This document shows, one piece after another, positions 22,295-33,281 of a stretch of DNA of 64,000 bases. This DNA comes from Astrocystis sublimbata. Its lineage: Eukaryota; Ascomycota; Sordariomycetes; Xylariales; Xylariaceae. Both the position numbers and the translations under genes were made by a program. Where the stretch lies: NCBI GenBank assembly GCA_022453515.1, contig JAJNNY010000013.1:186001-250000 (forward strand), in the 5' to 3' direction. The notes under the pieces were generated by a model. It saw only the letters and a program-made list of their open reading frames with translations. It searched no databases and was not told the origin of the DNA. How positions within the stretch are numbered: the first letter of the stretch is position 1; each line of letters starts with the position of its first letter.

Positions 22295-24332
22295 GCTCGA
22301 GACAAATAGGACTCTGCCTACCAACGGGACGGGACTAATATCGTACCCTCGGGGTACAGGACGAGAGGGTTTTTTCAAAAGTAAAAAAAATGCTGATTTC
22401 TGCTTTGTGTTTTACTATCGCTGTGTTTTTCTCGTTTTACACTCATCACGTTGTCTGATACAAGTATCCCACGGATACATATTACGTTATATCCCATGCG
22501 TCCTCACTGTCAAGATTTATCTACTTGAAATCGACATTTCAATGTCTGAAAGTAAACATGACGAGTGAATCGGGACAGCAACGGAATTTCACGGTACGGC
22601 CACGATGGTTCGAACAAGGCCGACCAGCAGTTTTGCAATCGTTCATTGCACAACTATCCGTTAGTTTCCATAACGGAAACATAAGAGACCAGCAAGGTTT
22701 CTTTTCACAGTGTGTGGCTATGTGTTTTGTTTCATATCACGCAAAAACGTCTATGTTATTCGTCCATCATGCCATTCCTCCCCCCTCTTTCCCCAATACT
22801 TTTTACGGTGTGCAAGGATGGTATACAATGTTATTTTCGGGGAGCAGTATTCTGCGAGAGTCATTGTCCACGTAACCCTTGTTATGTCTAACTGGACTGC
22901 GGGCACAGAGATGACTGGTATGATATGATAATGATGGCAAGCCGAGCCAACGGACTGGGAAAGGACAGGGAAAAGCGCTGGTTGGTGATACGGAAGGCAA
23001 GGGGGTTTTACGATATAATGTGGTCGGTCGGCAAGTCTGTAGTTATCTCCTGTCCGCGAACTCTTGCCATTTGCAAAGGCCTAGTTCTTAAATGAACACT
23101 CTAAAAATAAACCCAACAAGAATGGGAACAAATTGGCTTGCCGTGCTAAACTTCACACACAGACGTGACAAACCCCAATATTTCCCGAAGAATCCTCTAT
23201 AGGGTAAATAACGTTGTTTTGTGTCCCCAACCGGAGCTTTATTCGGCTGTTTCAAACTTTCCCAGCTGTCCGACTCTGCTCTATCCTTGCCTCCCTATTG
23301 TGATAGGGGTACACAAATAGTCTCACCGACTCACCGGCGAGACGAATATGCCTGCATACTGGCTGGAAGGACGACTCGTACTTTAGATGTGCCAAAGCAA
23401 CCCCTAGCCTAATGGTTGAGGGGTGTAAAGGTGGGTTACAGAAATAGAGTCCTCTAGCGAAGGCATGTTACATGGTTCAAAACCCGAAGGTCTGTGTAGG
23501 GCTGCCGAAGCAGCGCCTAACAATATGTAGGCATGCTTCTTATCTGATCAATGTCGCGCAGCAATCTCCACCCTGCACTACTGTATGATGTCTATTGGAC
23601 CGTTGCAGGGTTATAATCGGCATTGGCATCATCATGCAAGCGTCAAGTCAAGTGACAAAAAAGTGAAGCGGCCGAGACTCAACGGTACCACAGACTGGGC
23701 AGGCTCTCGGTACTCACAATCGCTAGCACGCGCTCTTCCCCCATGCATGTGAGTGATGTGACGATCCTACACTACCACGCGTTTCTGTATCACACAAAAT
23801 AGGATTGCCGATATATTTGGCGATGAATAGCGAAAGTGTTGCACCGAAAGTGGGTCACATGGCTCGTTGCGCAGCCAGTAGCGGAACAGAGATCAGGTCG
23901 AATAGCCTTTAGCTCAACAAGGCGGTGCTGAATTCGACGTGTTGTTGGATGCACAGTCTCGAGGGCTGCATCGATACGCTTCTTGCGCTACTAAGTACCT
24001 AACCCTAAGATGACAAGTCAAACTGTTGGTTCGACTGTTTCGGTAGCTCTGGGGTGTCGATCTTTCTGGGCCGAATTTGCGTCCGGGTTGCGCTACGGTA
24101 CAACTCCTCGAGTCGAGGAGACAGCCCCCTCTCCCCCTCCACCTTGTCAAAGAGGGTAGTGTGACATGCCGTCCAGACCCTCAGCGATGATCCTTGTATG
24201 GTTTACCTTGTTCGCTCTTCTTCGCCTGGCCAACATTTGACCTGCATGTGGCTGACGAAATAGCGCGGTTCAATATTAGCTCCTTCCAGCTCGTTGAATT
24301 TGCCGCGCGTGTCTGCTTATCCGGTACGGACT
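22295..24332. other. Intergenic region, 2.0 kb
   Basis: Convergent 3' regions. A short hairpin (GTACCC-TCG-GGGTAC, 22343-22357) lies just after the upstream gene, and a perfect 8-bp-arm inverted repeat (CTCCTCGA/TCGAGGAG) lies at 24104-24120. A tRNA-like fragment near 23404-23500 does not fold properly. No gene is recognised. Confidence 0.4.
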
Positions 24333-25838
24333 TCACAGATGGTTACTTTTGGCCCCGTTCCGCCCTATGTAAGTTCTAAACTGGCTTGTTGGGTTTCCGC
24401 CGTCAAATTCATCGTCGCTTCCAAGCTCCCTACCGAACTCCTCCAAATCTGAGGCATTGTCGGTTCGGAATCTGTAGGGGTTGCTGTCAAACTCATCATC
24501 CGTAGCCACCTCCTCATCGGGGTAGTCTGCTGTGTAATGGTTCTCGGCTACGAGCTGTCAGTAGGCTGTGCTGTGCCATGCCATGTGAGATGCGATGGAG
24601 TAGACCATACCATTTTCGTCTTCCTCGTCTTCGGCCCACTCATCGTCGCTTTCATCATCCTCCCGGTAGAAGAACTCGACATCAGGTTCCGCATCAAAAA
24701 CCAAGAGCCCAACACTCTGTGGTGGCACATGATCTCCCATTTTGCTGGCCGGAACGCGGACATAAGTCTCAATGATGTACTCGTCGCCGTCGCTATCACT
24801 AGCTGCTGCTTCGACTTCGGCATCAGCATCCACCATCTCCTCGTCCTCTGCCGGGCGAGCCTCTTCAGGATGGCGTTCCGCATACCGCTTCACAGGGGGC
24901 TTGGGCTTGAACTTTAGTGAAGAGGAAATCTTGGCCCTCGGCCGCTCTTGCTCCCGCCTCTCCTCTTCGACTCTTTGGAGATTGAGCCCTATTTGCTGCA
25001 TGGCGTAGGCCTCCATTTCAGCGGTGAGCTGTTGCATGTCGACATTCCAACGGTCAGTCATTGACTTGGGCAGCTGAGGCTTGTCTTGAGGCTTGTCGTC
25101 TTTAGCTACTTGTAGTTTTGCCACGCCCGGCTTCTTGAACCTCCGGGGCTCCGGAGTCTCTGCCCTCATGACTTCGGTAGCAGGGGCACCGGCGAGCGTA
25201 GGTGCAACAGCAGGGGGGTTGTTGGCGGCATGGAGCTTGGTGCGGACACTGGTAGGTATCCCCTTTATTTTCCGCTCAACGAACATAGCCGTAGCAGGTC
25301 TCTTCTTGGATACGCCCCCATGGGGCCCGTGGCCTGGGTGGGCGTTCCTAGCTAGCAGCATTTCCTTGCGTGACATGTGGAATCGTCGGGGCTCGATGGG
25401 GCCAGAGTCAACGGTCTGGGCGTTCGTGGTATTCGTGGAGTCGGCAGCCCGGGGCGAGGCTGTTCTTGAGGGATCGCCATCGTCGTGGCCTGTCCGTGCG
25501 GCTGCATCTCTGGATTTGTCTTGGCCAGGGTGGGTGTTTTGTCTGGTGGCGCTCTGGAATGCCGTGGGTTGGCGATTGGAAGGTGAGGTGTGGATGATAG
25601 GCTTCTGGACCTGGCGGGGAATGCTGTCGGCAAAGGCGATCTCCTCATTCTGGCGCTGGTAAACAAAGACGGTGCTCCTGTGCCGCTTCGTTTCCTGAAC
25701 GCCTGTGCGTCGGGCTCACATTAGTTGTTGCTCGTGGCACGTCTTTCTCAGCTAGGGGGGCGGCTCACGAAGATACGAGAGCGGTGCTTCCTCCGTCGCC
25801 TTGCGCTTGACGCGAATCAGCTGCGGTGGCACCGACAT
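24333..25838 (-). CDS. iwr1: RNA polymerase II nuclear import factor IWR1
   Basis: Three exons: 25838-25769, 25702-24611 and 24547-24333, giving 458 aa. The introns are 66 and 63 nt. The N-terminus (MSVPPQLIRVKRKATEEAPLSYL) is the basic, bipartite-NLS-like start of Iwr1, and splicing restores RVQETKRHRSTVFVYQ. The conserved Iwr1 core is DEYIIETYVRVPA followed by VGLLVFDAEPDVEFFYREDDESDDEWAEDEEDEN. After the last intron comes AENHYTADYPDEEVATDDEFDSNPYRFR. In yeast, Iwr1 binds assembled Pol II in the cytoplasm and carries it into the nucleus through importin alpha. The middle of the protein is disordered. The last residues after GGNPTSQF are less certain. Confidence 0.92.
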
Positions 25839-26511
25839 GCTGAACGCCTCTGTGTGTAAATTGAATGAGAAGTGTAAGTTCTGACTTGAGTGTCTTGATT
25901 AATATGCTAGATACTCAATATGTAATGTTCATCGGAAGGATACGAATATTATCTAAGGGGATAGAGGACAAAATATACCTAGGTACCTGTAGTTCTCTCC
26001 ACCTCTATTCGAACTAGTGTGGCTCAGCTATGACGCCAAGTGGGTTCATTATCGTGGCGTGAGCTATAGTGGGGTAGGAGGTGGATACAGGTACGTACCT
26101 AGGTACCTTCCCCTATAACCGTCGACTTGCTGGAAGATCAAACGCTATGCATCAACAACGTCGGAGTAAAAAACCCGAGTGGAAGGTGGCGGCACGAACG
26201 CAATTGGGAACTGGATCGAGCTGATGAGAGAGCGTAATAAATGTCACGATCGGTGGAGATACTGTCCACACGAAAGAAGCACACCTCGCCGCGACAGACG
26301 TATTCGAGCTCCATGGGCAATGGGATGGCACAGATTTCTTGAACTTTTTTTTATGTAGGATGGGAAGCAATTTCATCTTGTGTTGATTGGAGTGTATGAA
26401 TTCTGTACTACAATCTGCCATGCTACATGTCACATGATGCCATATATCCATATTCTCATCTTCAACAATCCATCATCCTCAATTTCCTCTGTTTTCCCCT
26501 AGTCGTCGAGT
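25839..26511. other. IWR1 promoter region
   Basis: Upstream of IWR1 and downstream of the alcohol dehydrogenase 3' end. It contains two perfect TACCTAGGTA palindromes (25976-25985 and 26096-26105), each extended by a CCT, exactly 120 bp apart. No gene is seen. Confidence 0.6.
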
Positions 26512-27705
26512 TCATGGCACGATAACAGCCCTGAAACGCACGGTCCCATTCAACATTGCGTCTGTAAAGTACATAGTTGGTCAGTTGGTTTCTCTACATC
26601 TGTGCCACTGTGGAATTGGTAATCTTTTGACAGGGACTCGCAGCACTCACTGTATGCATCTTGCGCTCTGTCCAGGGGAAACTTCTCGACCATGCAGTCT
26701 ATGTTCTGAAGCTCGGTGAATGCTATGGCGTCTGCGGAGTCCTTGGCGTGGCCGGAGGGCCAGCTTTGGACCGAAATTCCGTATTTTAGCATCACTCCCG
26801 TGTTGACAGCGAGCTCGCCCGGCAAGCTAAGAACCAAAAGCTTGCCAAGAATTCCCAGGCCCGTGATCAGAGGGGTGATAGACTCGGCCGTCGGAGCTGT
26901 GGCGACTACCAGACTCGCCATCCCCAGTGCTTTTAGCGCAGCACCCGGGTCGCCGTTGTTCGCATCAATGTACTCGTGCGCTCCAAGTTGGCGGGCAAAC
27001 TTCTCCTTTTCTGCTCCCCTGGAGATGGCGGCGACTCGGTATCCCATCCGGACTGCGTACTGGATCGCGAGATGTCCTAGACCCCCTAGCCCCTGGATTG
27101 CGACCAGATCTCCCACGGGGATGTTCATATGCCGAATCGAGTTGAACACGGTCATACCGGCGCAGAAGATTGGAGCGTACTTGGCAGCATCCACATGATC
27201 AGGCACGCGCACAGTAGCCTCGGAACGCAGAAGACAATATTCGGCGTCTGGGGAGAGAAGATAGAAAGATAGTCAGCTCGCCCTTCTCTGCGCAATTTGC
27301 AGCCATTTATCAGTATCGACGAGTGAATCACTTACAGCCACCCGACTTAGTCACTCCGTTCACAACCTGATTATCGCACATCTGATGCCATCCCTTTGAG
27401 CATGCCTTGCAGGAGCCATCGTGGCCGCCGTGCCACCCCGAACCGACACGGTCCCCGGCTTTCCAAGCCGTGACACCGTCACCAACGGCAGCAACACGCC
27501 CGATAATCTCGTGGCCAGGGCACAGTGGGAACCCGCCGCCCATGATGTTCTTCTGGGCACACACGTCGGAGTAGCAGATGCCGCAGGCCTCGACTTTAAT
27601 GAGAACCTCGCCTCGTGAGGGCATCTTCATCGGCGTCTCTTGGACCACCAAAGGCTTCCCCTCCCCGGGGAATACCGCGTGCTTATAGGTGGGAGGGAGG
27701 GACAT
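26512..27705 (-). CDS. Zinc-dependent alcohol dehydrogenase (MDR superfamily)
   Basis: Three exons: 27705-27336, 27247-26651 and 26561-26512, giving 338 aa. The introns are 88 and 89 nt. The ATG at 27705 (MSLPPTYKHAVFPGEG) fits family length, though an in-frame ATG lies 39 nt upstream. Catalytic zinc ligands are in CGICYSD and GHEIIGRV. The structural-zinc loop appears as GHDGSCKACSKGWHQMCDN. The nucleotide-binding Rossmann motif is GLGGLGHLAIQYA. The C-terminus reads YNAMLNGTVRFRAVIVP after splicing. This is the fungal cytosolic ADH type that oxidises alcohols or reduces aldehydes with NAD(P). Its exact substrate is unknown. It lies 1.6 kb downstream of, and on the same strand as, a Zn2Cys6 regulator gene that is frameshifted. 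Confidence 0.92.
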
Positions 27706-29266
27706 TGCGTTGGTGGTTATGCAACAACCCGGATGATGATACACTGGCTGACAAAATACTACCTAGTATCTGAAATCGACTTTCTCACGGCCTCAGCTGG
27801 ATGATGGGACAAGAAACCAGGTCGGCGTGTTTCATGCTTTGTTATGTAAGTCCTCTGTGAGATATGTTGTATTTATAACATGAGATGAACACGACTGAAA
27901 TTCCAGAACGAACAGTGTGATCTGGTTACATAACAGAACTCAAGCCTTCACACGGACATATACGAGCCATTTGGCATCGATCCAGAGAATGATATCCAGT
28001 ACTAAGCACTGAAAACCCACTCTTAATGCCGTTGCCCGATGTTGGCGAGGTATAGCGGAGTTGGCGGAGTTCTATTATGACCATCTGCCACACGCTGTGT
28101 AGTCACACCGCCCTTCGGCGATAACCAACTTGACTACCGGACTTTGTTAGATGGCACACGGTGGTAATACAGTAGCTTTTTGCTGTAATGCTTGAACTGA
28201 GCAATGGTACATGTTCGTAAAGTGAGACGTCATGCCCGGGGACGCGGTAATCGCCCTGTTAGAGTATTTGAACACCTGTCACATGTGCCCACCTCGGCGT
28301 ATGAGGTAATGAGGTGGTTAAGTTAGGGCTTGATCACTCCCCCAAACGCAGTTTTATGATCGCGAGGTTGTTGAAAACACCAAGTCGTGGGGCTGTCAGC
28401 CAGCGGTCTGCCCACAACAGGCCGAGAATACATCAACTACCATAAACGAAGCCTGTGATCCCGACATGGAGAGTTTGTTCGCTGGGCCGGACGAGGCATG
28501 TCGACAAGTTGACAGTGCCGAGATTAGGTACATTCTGGGGTCGTTAAACCCGGCCCAGACGCGGCCGACGATCAAAGCGGTCATACTCGGCGCGGCTAAA
28601 AGATTGAGAAGTCACGCATGCCATACGAACAATAGATGTCCGCTATATGGTAGTGTATGTGGGCCTGGGAGCGGACATCTAATCTTCGTGTAGCGAGTCA
28701 CGATATGAAAATGGATATCCCATAGACTTTCCGGAGTGAGGATGAAAGTTGGAGTAGTTCCAATTGGTTCACTCCGTCACCCCCCCTCTGCCCGCTTAGG
28801 TGTCTACGGACCTAAACTCCCATAATTCCGGCGAACAGTTTATCTCCGCGAAAACCCGGCGTCAAGATAAATGGACTCAAGACATCAGTCTGGAGCAGAC
28901 TCCACGAACTCCGGACCCGCCCCCGTATTTTACCAGGGATGAAATGCGGGTGGACGTTAGGACGGGAATGTGTTAATACTACACTGCTGGATATCGACCC
29001 ACTAGGTAGGTAGTAGCCTCTATCTGCATTCAACCCTACCTTGCAGTGCGGAACTGCATCGAGACAAACGGTTATGAGCTTATGTGACTAGGGTGATTTG
29101 TGGTTGCGACAAAGGTATTTTGGATCGGAAAACCTCTCGTGGCGGTTGAAGACTAATCAGTCCATGATTCCCCTTCCGCCAGACATCGGGGGACGTCATT
29201 GCCTATATTCTCTAGATGTCGTAGCCTAGAAAGTTACTAGGTATGCAGATGATAATGACTACGATT
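27706..29266. other. Intergenic region between alcohol dehydrogenase and Zn2Cys6 gene
   Basis: About 1.6 kb. No gene is recognised. A half TACCTAGG-type motif occurs near 29004 (CTAGGTAGGTAG). Confidence 0.45.
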
Positions 29267-31639
29267 CTATATGCTCGAGAAATCAACTGGGTACTCCACG
29301 TTCAGAGGTGCCATCAATAGCTCTTGCATGGTGGCTATAGCCTCCTCGTCCAAGCCTGGGAAATCAGTACTTGATTGCACCCAAGATGGCCCATTCCTGT
29401 CACCATTTTGTGACATATCAGTTCCCAACCCTCCAGCATGACACCCAGTATTGGATGCTACATCCTGGCCAAAGTTGGCAGTGAGATGATGTATAGTGGA
29501 GCTGAATTTGCGCATCACGTTGGCGGCACTTAGACCTGCGGCAAAACTCTTACCAAATGAATCAAAGTTGTCTATCGAGATCCTGATCGTGTCTTGTAGC
29601 TCACTTGCTAACGGCTGGCTAGCGTGCGTGAATGCAAAGCCAACCACTGTCATGGCGCAGTTCCACTGCCACTGGAAAGCCTCATGCCACCCGTTGAGGA
29701 TATCAGTAGTGGTCAAGATCTGGCGCAACATTGTCGTCAGGGCCATGGCATGGCGAACGGATTTTCTGGCGCATACTCTCACAGGTGACGAGTCATCCAC
29801 ACTAGGCGATGAAGCCAATGGAGCTTCAAACAGGATGAAGGGTCGCCAGAGGTTCACGCACAGATTATGATATAAAAGTTCTAGCAAGAAACGCTGATGT
29901 TGGACCCAAGATGGCGCGAATCTTTCCATATCCAAGGCAGAGCAATCTGCCGAGTACGAAATACCGTTATCCTTGCGCCGGATCTTGAGTGTGTCGGGCA
30001 CATTTTTGATCCACACGTCAAACGACTTCATTTTTTCAATGAGATATAAGGCAGACTCTTCTCTCGCCTGCGCAGTTCTACAGTCCGAAGGTGCTGGGAA
30101 CATGCCATAGAAGGCGGTGTATACACTCCGAGCAGTAATGACGAGTTTGATGTTATGCAAGTTCCAGCTGAGCCAGGTCACGCCAGGGCCGAGCGTCGAG
30201 AAGTTGGAGCCCGACAGCGCGACTAGATCGTCGCCGTCGCCCGGAAGACTCCATTCGTCATCAATCTGGTGAAGTAGAAATGGACGACCGAGCTTCATAT
30301 TCGTCTTCGTTTCAAGAACGTAAATTGACCACCATAGGCGCTTTCGGATCGCTGCCTCTTGCAGTGTCACGTCATCTGCCGGTGGGAGGTGGAGGCCAAG
30401 CATGTAGGCCATATTCGCAGCGAGAGCCAAGGTGCTACAGGCTGTGTTTTGGAATGAAGCGCAGCACAGCCAGATGACAGACAGAAAAATACACTGCAAA
30501 GTTGACAGAGATGGGCTCTCGAGCTCCAAAGCCAGGAGAGCCTGACATTGTTCATAATGCCACCGACCTGCAATGGTGGCGTCATCGGCGTCGATGATTT
30601 CACTACGCCACTCTTGGCCACTGGCCACATGAACGGCATCCTTAGCCACGCCGTACTGCATGGCAAGTGCGATAACAATGTCAACAAGGGCAGACGGCTT
30701 GCGCCTCTCGCTCGACCCGGCCCATAACGACTGATAATGCTGCCGGAACTCGGTTTCGTTGAGCACAGCAGTCGAGGTGTGATAAGACTGCCAAAAAGGC
30801 TGAGGAGGTACTCTTCTTGGGTGGCCGTGAGACTTTCGGTCGATTTGGCCGAGCTCGCACATGCGTCGGGATCGTGGCCATGAGGGTGGTCAGGAAGGCC
30901 ATTGCGGAGGCTGTGCACAGGGGCGGCTTTGACAGGTCCCGTCGGCCAATCAAGGACCTTGCTCGCCGAAATGTATTGGTTTGGTAGATTCTGAAGCAGC
31001 GCCGATGCGATGAAATCGCTGATGCGGCTGGTGAAATGGAAAAGTGAAGACTGTCCGTACCATGTTTTGCCCCGCGACCTGGCCGTGCTGACGAGGACAC
31101 CCCTATCCAACCTGATACTAGGAGGGACCCGAGTCAGGCGGGCTGGAGAAGATGACGATGATGCTTCAGGGATCTCGGATGCAGCCGAGGAAGGTTGAGC
31201 GGTGCTCGGGTGCTGCGCGTCTGGGATGGCTTGGGGCGACGCGAGAGCTGGGCGGTCTTGAGATTGCACCCGACCGTGTTCCAGCTCGGTTTTCAATTGG
31301 CGAATATGTTGTTTTAGCCGCTCAATCTCACGGAAGGCTTGTGGTAGAGAATTCACGTCGGTTGCTGGGCCACTGCTGCATTGAACACCCTTATTCAGGC
31401 AATGAGAGCAGGGTCGATGATTGTCACACTTGGTACGATGTACACGGCACCAGTCGCTAACCACCACTTAGCACAACCCGTGCCTCGAAGGGATGGTCCG
31501 GGACCAGTCCCCGAAATAGAAATTCGGCTCACCAGGCACGTGTTACTTGACTTCGTTTACGCCGGGAATGTGGAGGTCGAGGCGTGTCGGAGGACTCGGC
31601 CCCCGGAGTAGCTTCGGTGCTGCTCCCGAGGGGGGCCAT
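29267..31639 (-). CDS. Zn2Cys6 fungal-specific transcription factor, frameshifted
   Basis: Exon 1 is 31639-31533 and exon 2 is 31456-29267, with a 76-nt intron that splits the first zinc Cys codon. The joined cluster is CDWCRVHRTKC...CSHC...C, spaced C-X2-C-X6-C-X5-C-X2-C-X6-C (C36-C62), a canonical binuclear zinc cluster. A likely coiled coil follows (FREIERLKQHIRQLKTELEH). The fungal transcription factor homology domain runs from about QEEYLLSLF through RKRLWWSIYVLETKTNMKLGRP to the C-terminus. Near codon 256 the frame breaks at a run of five T (plus-strand A at 30793-30797): LLSLF is followed by WQSYHTS only in the next frame. As read, translation would stop at 30367 after 398 aa. The interrupted frame would total about 765 codons. 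No intron explains the shift, so it is either a real loss-of-function mutation or an assembly error. Confidence 0.75.
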
Positions 31640-33281
31640 GGCGACAGCAAGCTCGACGAGATGACTAGATGGCGAGGAGGCAGCTTTGCCCGTCTCGTTG
31701 GTGCAGCTCGCACGCCAGTGCTACGAACTGATTGAACGGCCATCCACATCCAGCTGTAAGCTTCTTGGATGTAAAAGGAGCAAGGGCTATCGACCAAACC
31801 TGCGACGTGCAGTGCAACAAAAGTAGGAAGTGCACATCGTGCACATCCAACGTTGTAGCTTATCGCCGGGTAATGTCTTTAACACCGAAGGAGAACACGC
31901 CAACAGCACACATCGCCAGCTGTACAGCACTGCTTACCTGGCAAGGGGAATAGGAATGCCGCAATTGCAGATTTCTACCTGGCGATACCCGCGACTCCCA
32001 GATACCTAAGTAGGTGACTTCCTACCTATACCTCTAGGGATGCTGGGTATGATGACATTGGCGCCCCCCCAGGTGAGTTTATTAGAACACAGTACCTGTG
32101 ATACCTACAGCACTGTACATGTTCCATAGGCCGTGGCCTGTAGGTGACGTAGGAGTCATCTGCCTTAGATGACTCCGGAGTCCCATCCATATCCGTGTCG
32201 CGTATAAGTACAAGCACTTACCCCGACTCTTCAACAAACTTAACACCACTATTGCCGGGCAGCTGGTTTACGGGCATAAGCGTAGTGAAACTCAATACCA
32301 CGCTCTCGGAAATTTGCGCCGCTGCAACCCGAATCATCTCTTGCAAACAGATGTAGGCGAGTAGGCAGACAAGCTTCGCGACCTGCTCCCGTCCCATCCT
32401 TTCGAAGGGGGATCTCTGACTCGATGCGCAAGTATCGAATAAAGAAGAAGACTAGCAAAACTACCTAGGTAGTTTCGCGTTATCATGCCCTTTGGCAGGC
32501 GCTGCAGGCAGGATGCCGCACATCCATCTGGCGTCGCTATCGTTGATTTGATTGGTCGCGAGACGCCTTGGGATTGACATCATCATAACCTCATATCTCA
32601 AAGGAATAGAGCCGTTTGAATTTGCGGGACGCCTTGTCCGGGGGAGGAGACTTTGGCCCGAGCTAGCATTCTAGCTTCCCGGATTCCCTGATCGACTGGC
32701 GAGCCGAGCAAGCCTAGCCATTGAGTTCCGCCATTTTATTGTTCTAAGGGTAAAGCAGCTCGGCAATAGCTGCTAGCACACCTCTCGCTTCCGGGATCAT
32801 GCTTGCCGTAGTGCGAGCTCTTCAGCTCGTCGATCTCTTATCTGTGTACATATGCAGCATAAGCACCTACCAGAAAGAATCCATGATGTACATGTCATCG
32901 CAACTGTGCTTGACAATCAACCAGCCTGGAAGCCCTGAAACTGCCATTGTCTTCCTCGCAACTCGAAATTCGGCATAGTCATCCTTCTCGTATGTGGTGA
33001 CCTGACCTTATAATCTGGACACAACCTGCAGACCACCTAACATCTTCTTCAACAAGCGACAGCACTTGATCCCGTTGGCATCAAGGTCTGCTCGTTGGCG
33101 CACTTAGTGCCTCAGACCCTCGGAGCCTCGGACTGGTCCTCTACGACCATATGACCCCTCCATCGTCATTCTACCTCCCAGCTGTCTCAACCACCGACCT
33201 CTAAGCCACTAGCCATGAGAAGCAGTTGACATCGCTTAATAGTAATAAAAGGTTGGCATCTGCCATCAAACGCCCAACAAT
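31640..33281. other. Divergent intergenic region between Zn2Cys6 gene and CBM48 gene
   Basis: About 1.6 kb of 5' sequence for both genes. A perfect TACCTAGGTA palindrome lies at 32462-32471, and a degenerate copy near 32003. No gene is recognised. Confidence 0.5.

Noticed and set aside
22525..22875. 116-codon plus-strand frame after the fungus-specific gene
   Set aside because: No motif and overlapping alternatives in other frames. It is probably 3' flanking sequence.
23404..23500. tRNA-like stretch with a GGTTCAAAACC box
   Set aside because: The T arm does not pair over 5 bp, there is no matching acceptor stem, and the D arm is poor. At best it is a degraded fragment.
24104..24120. Perfect 8-bp-arm inverted repeat as a possible terminator
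   Set aside because: Fungal Pol II genes do not end at such hairpins. It lies over 200 bp past the IWR1 stop and may be chance, so it is only noted in the intergenic entry.
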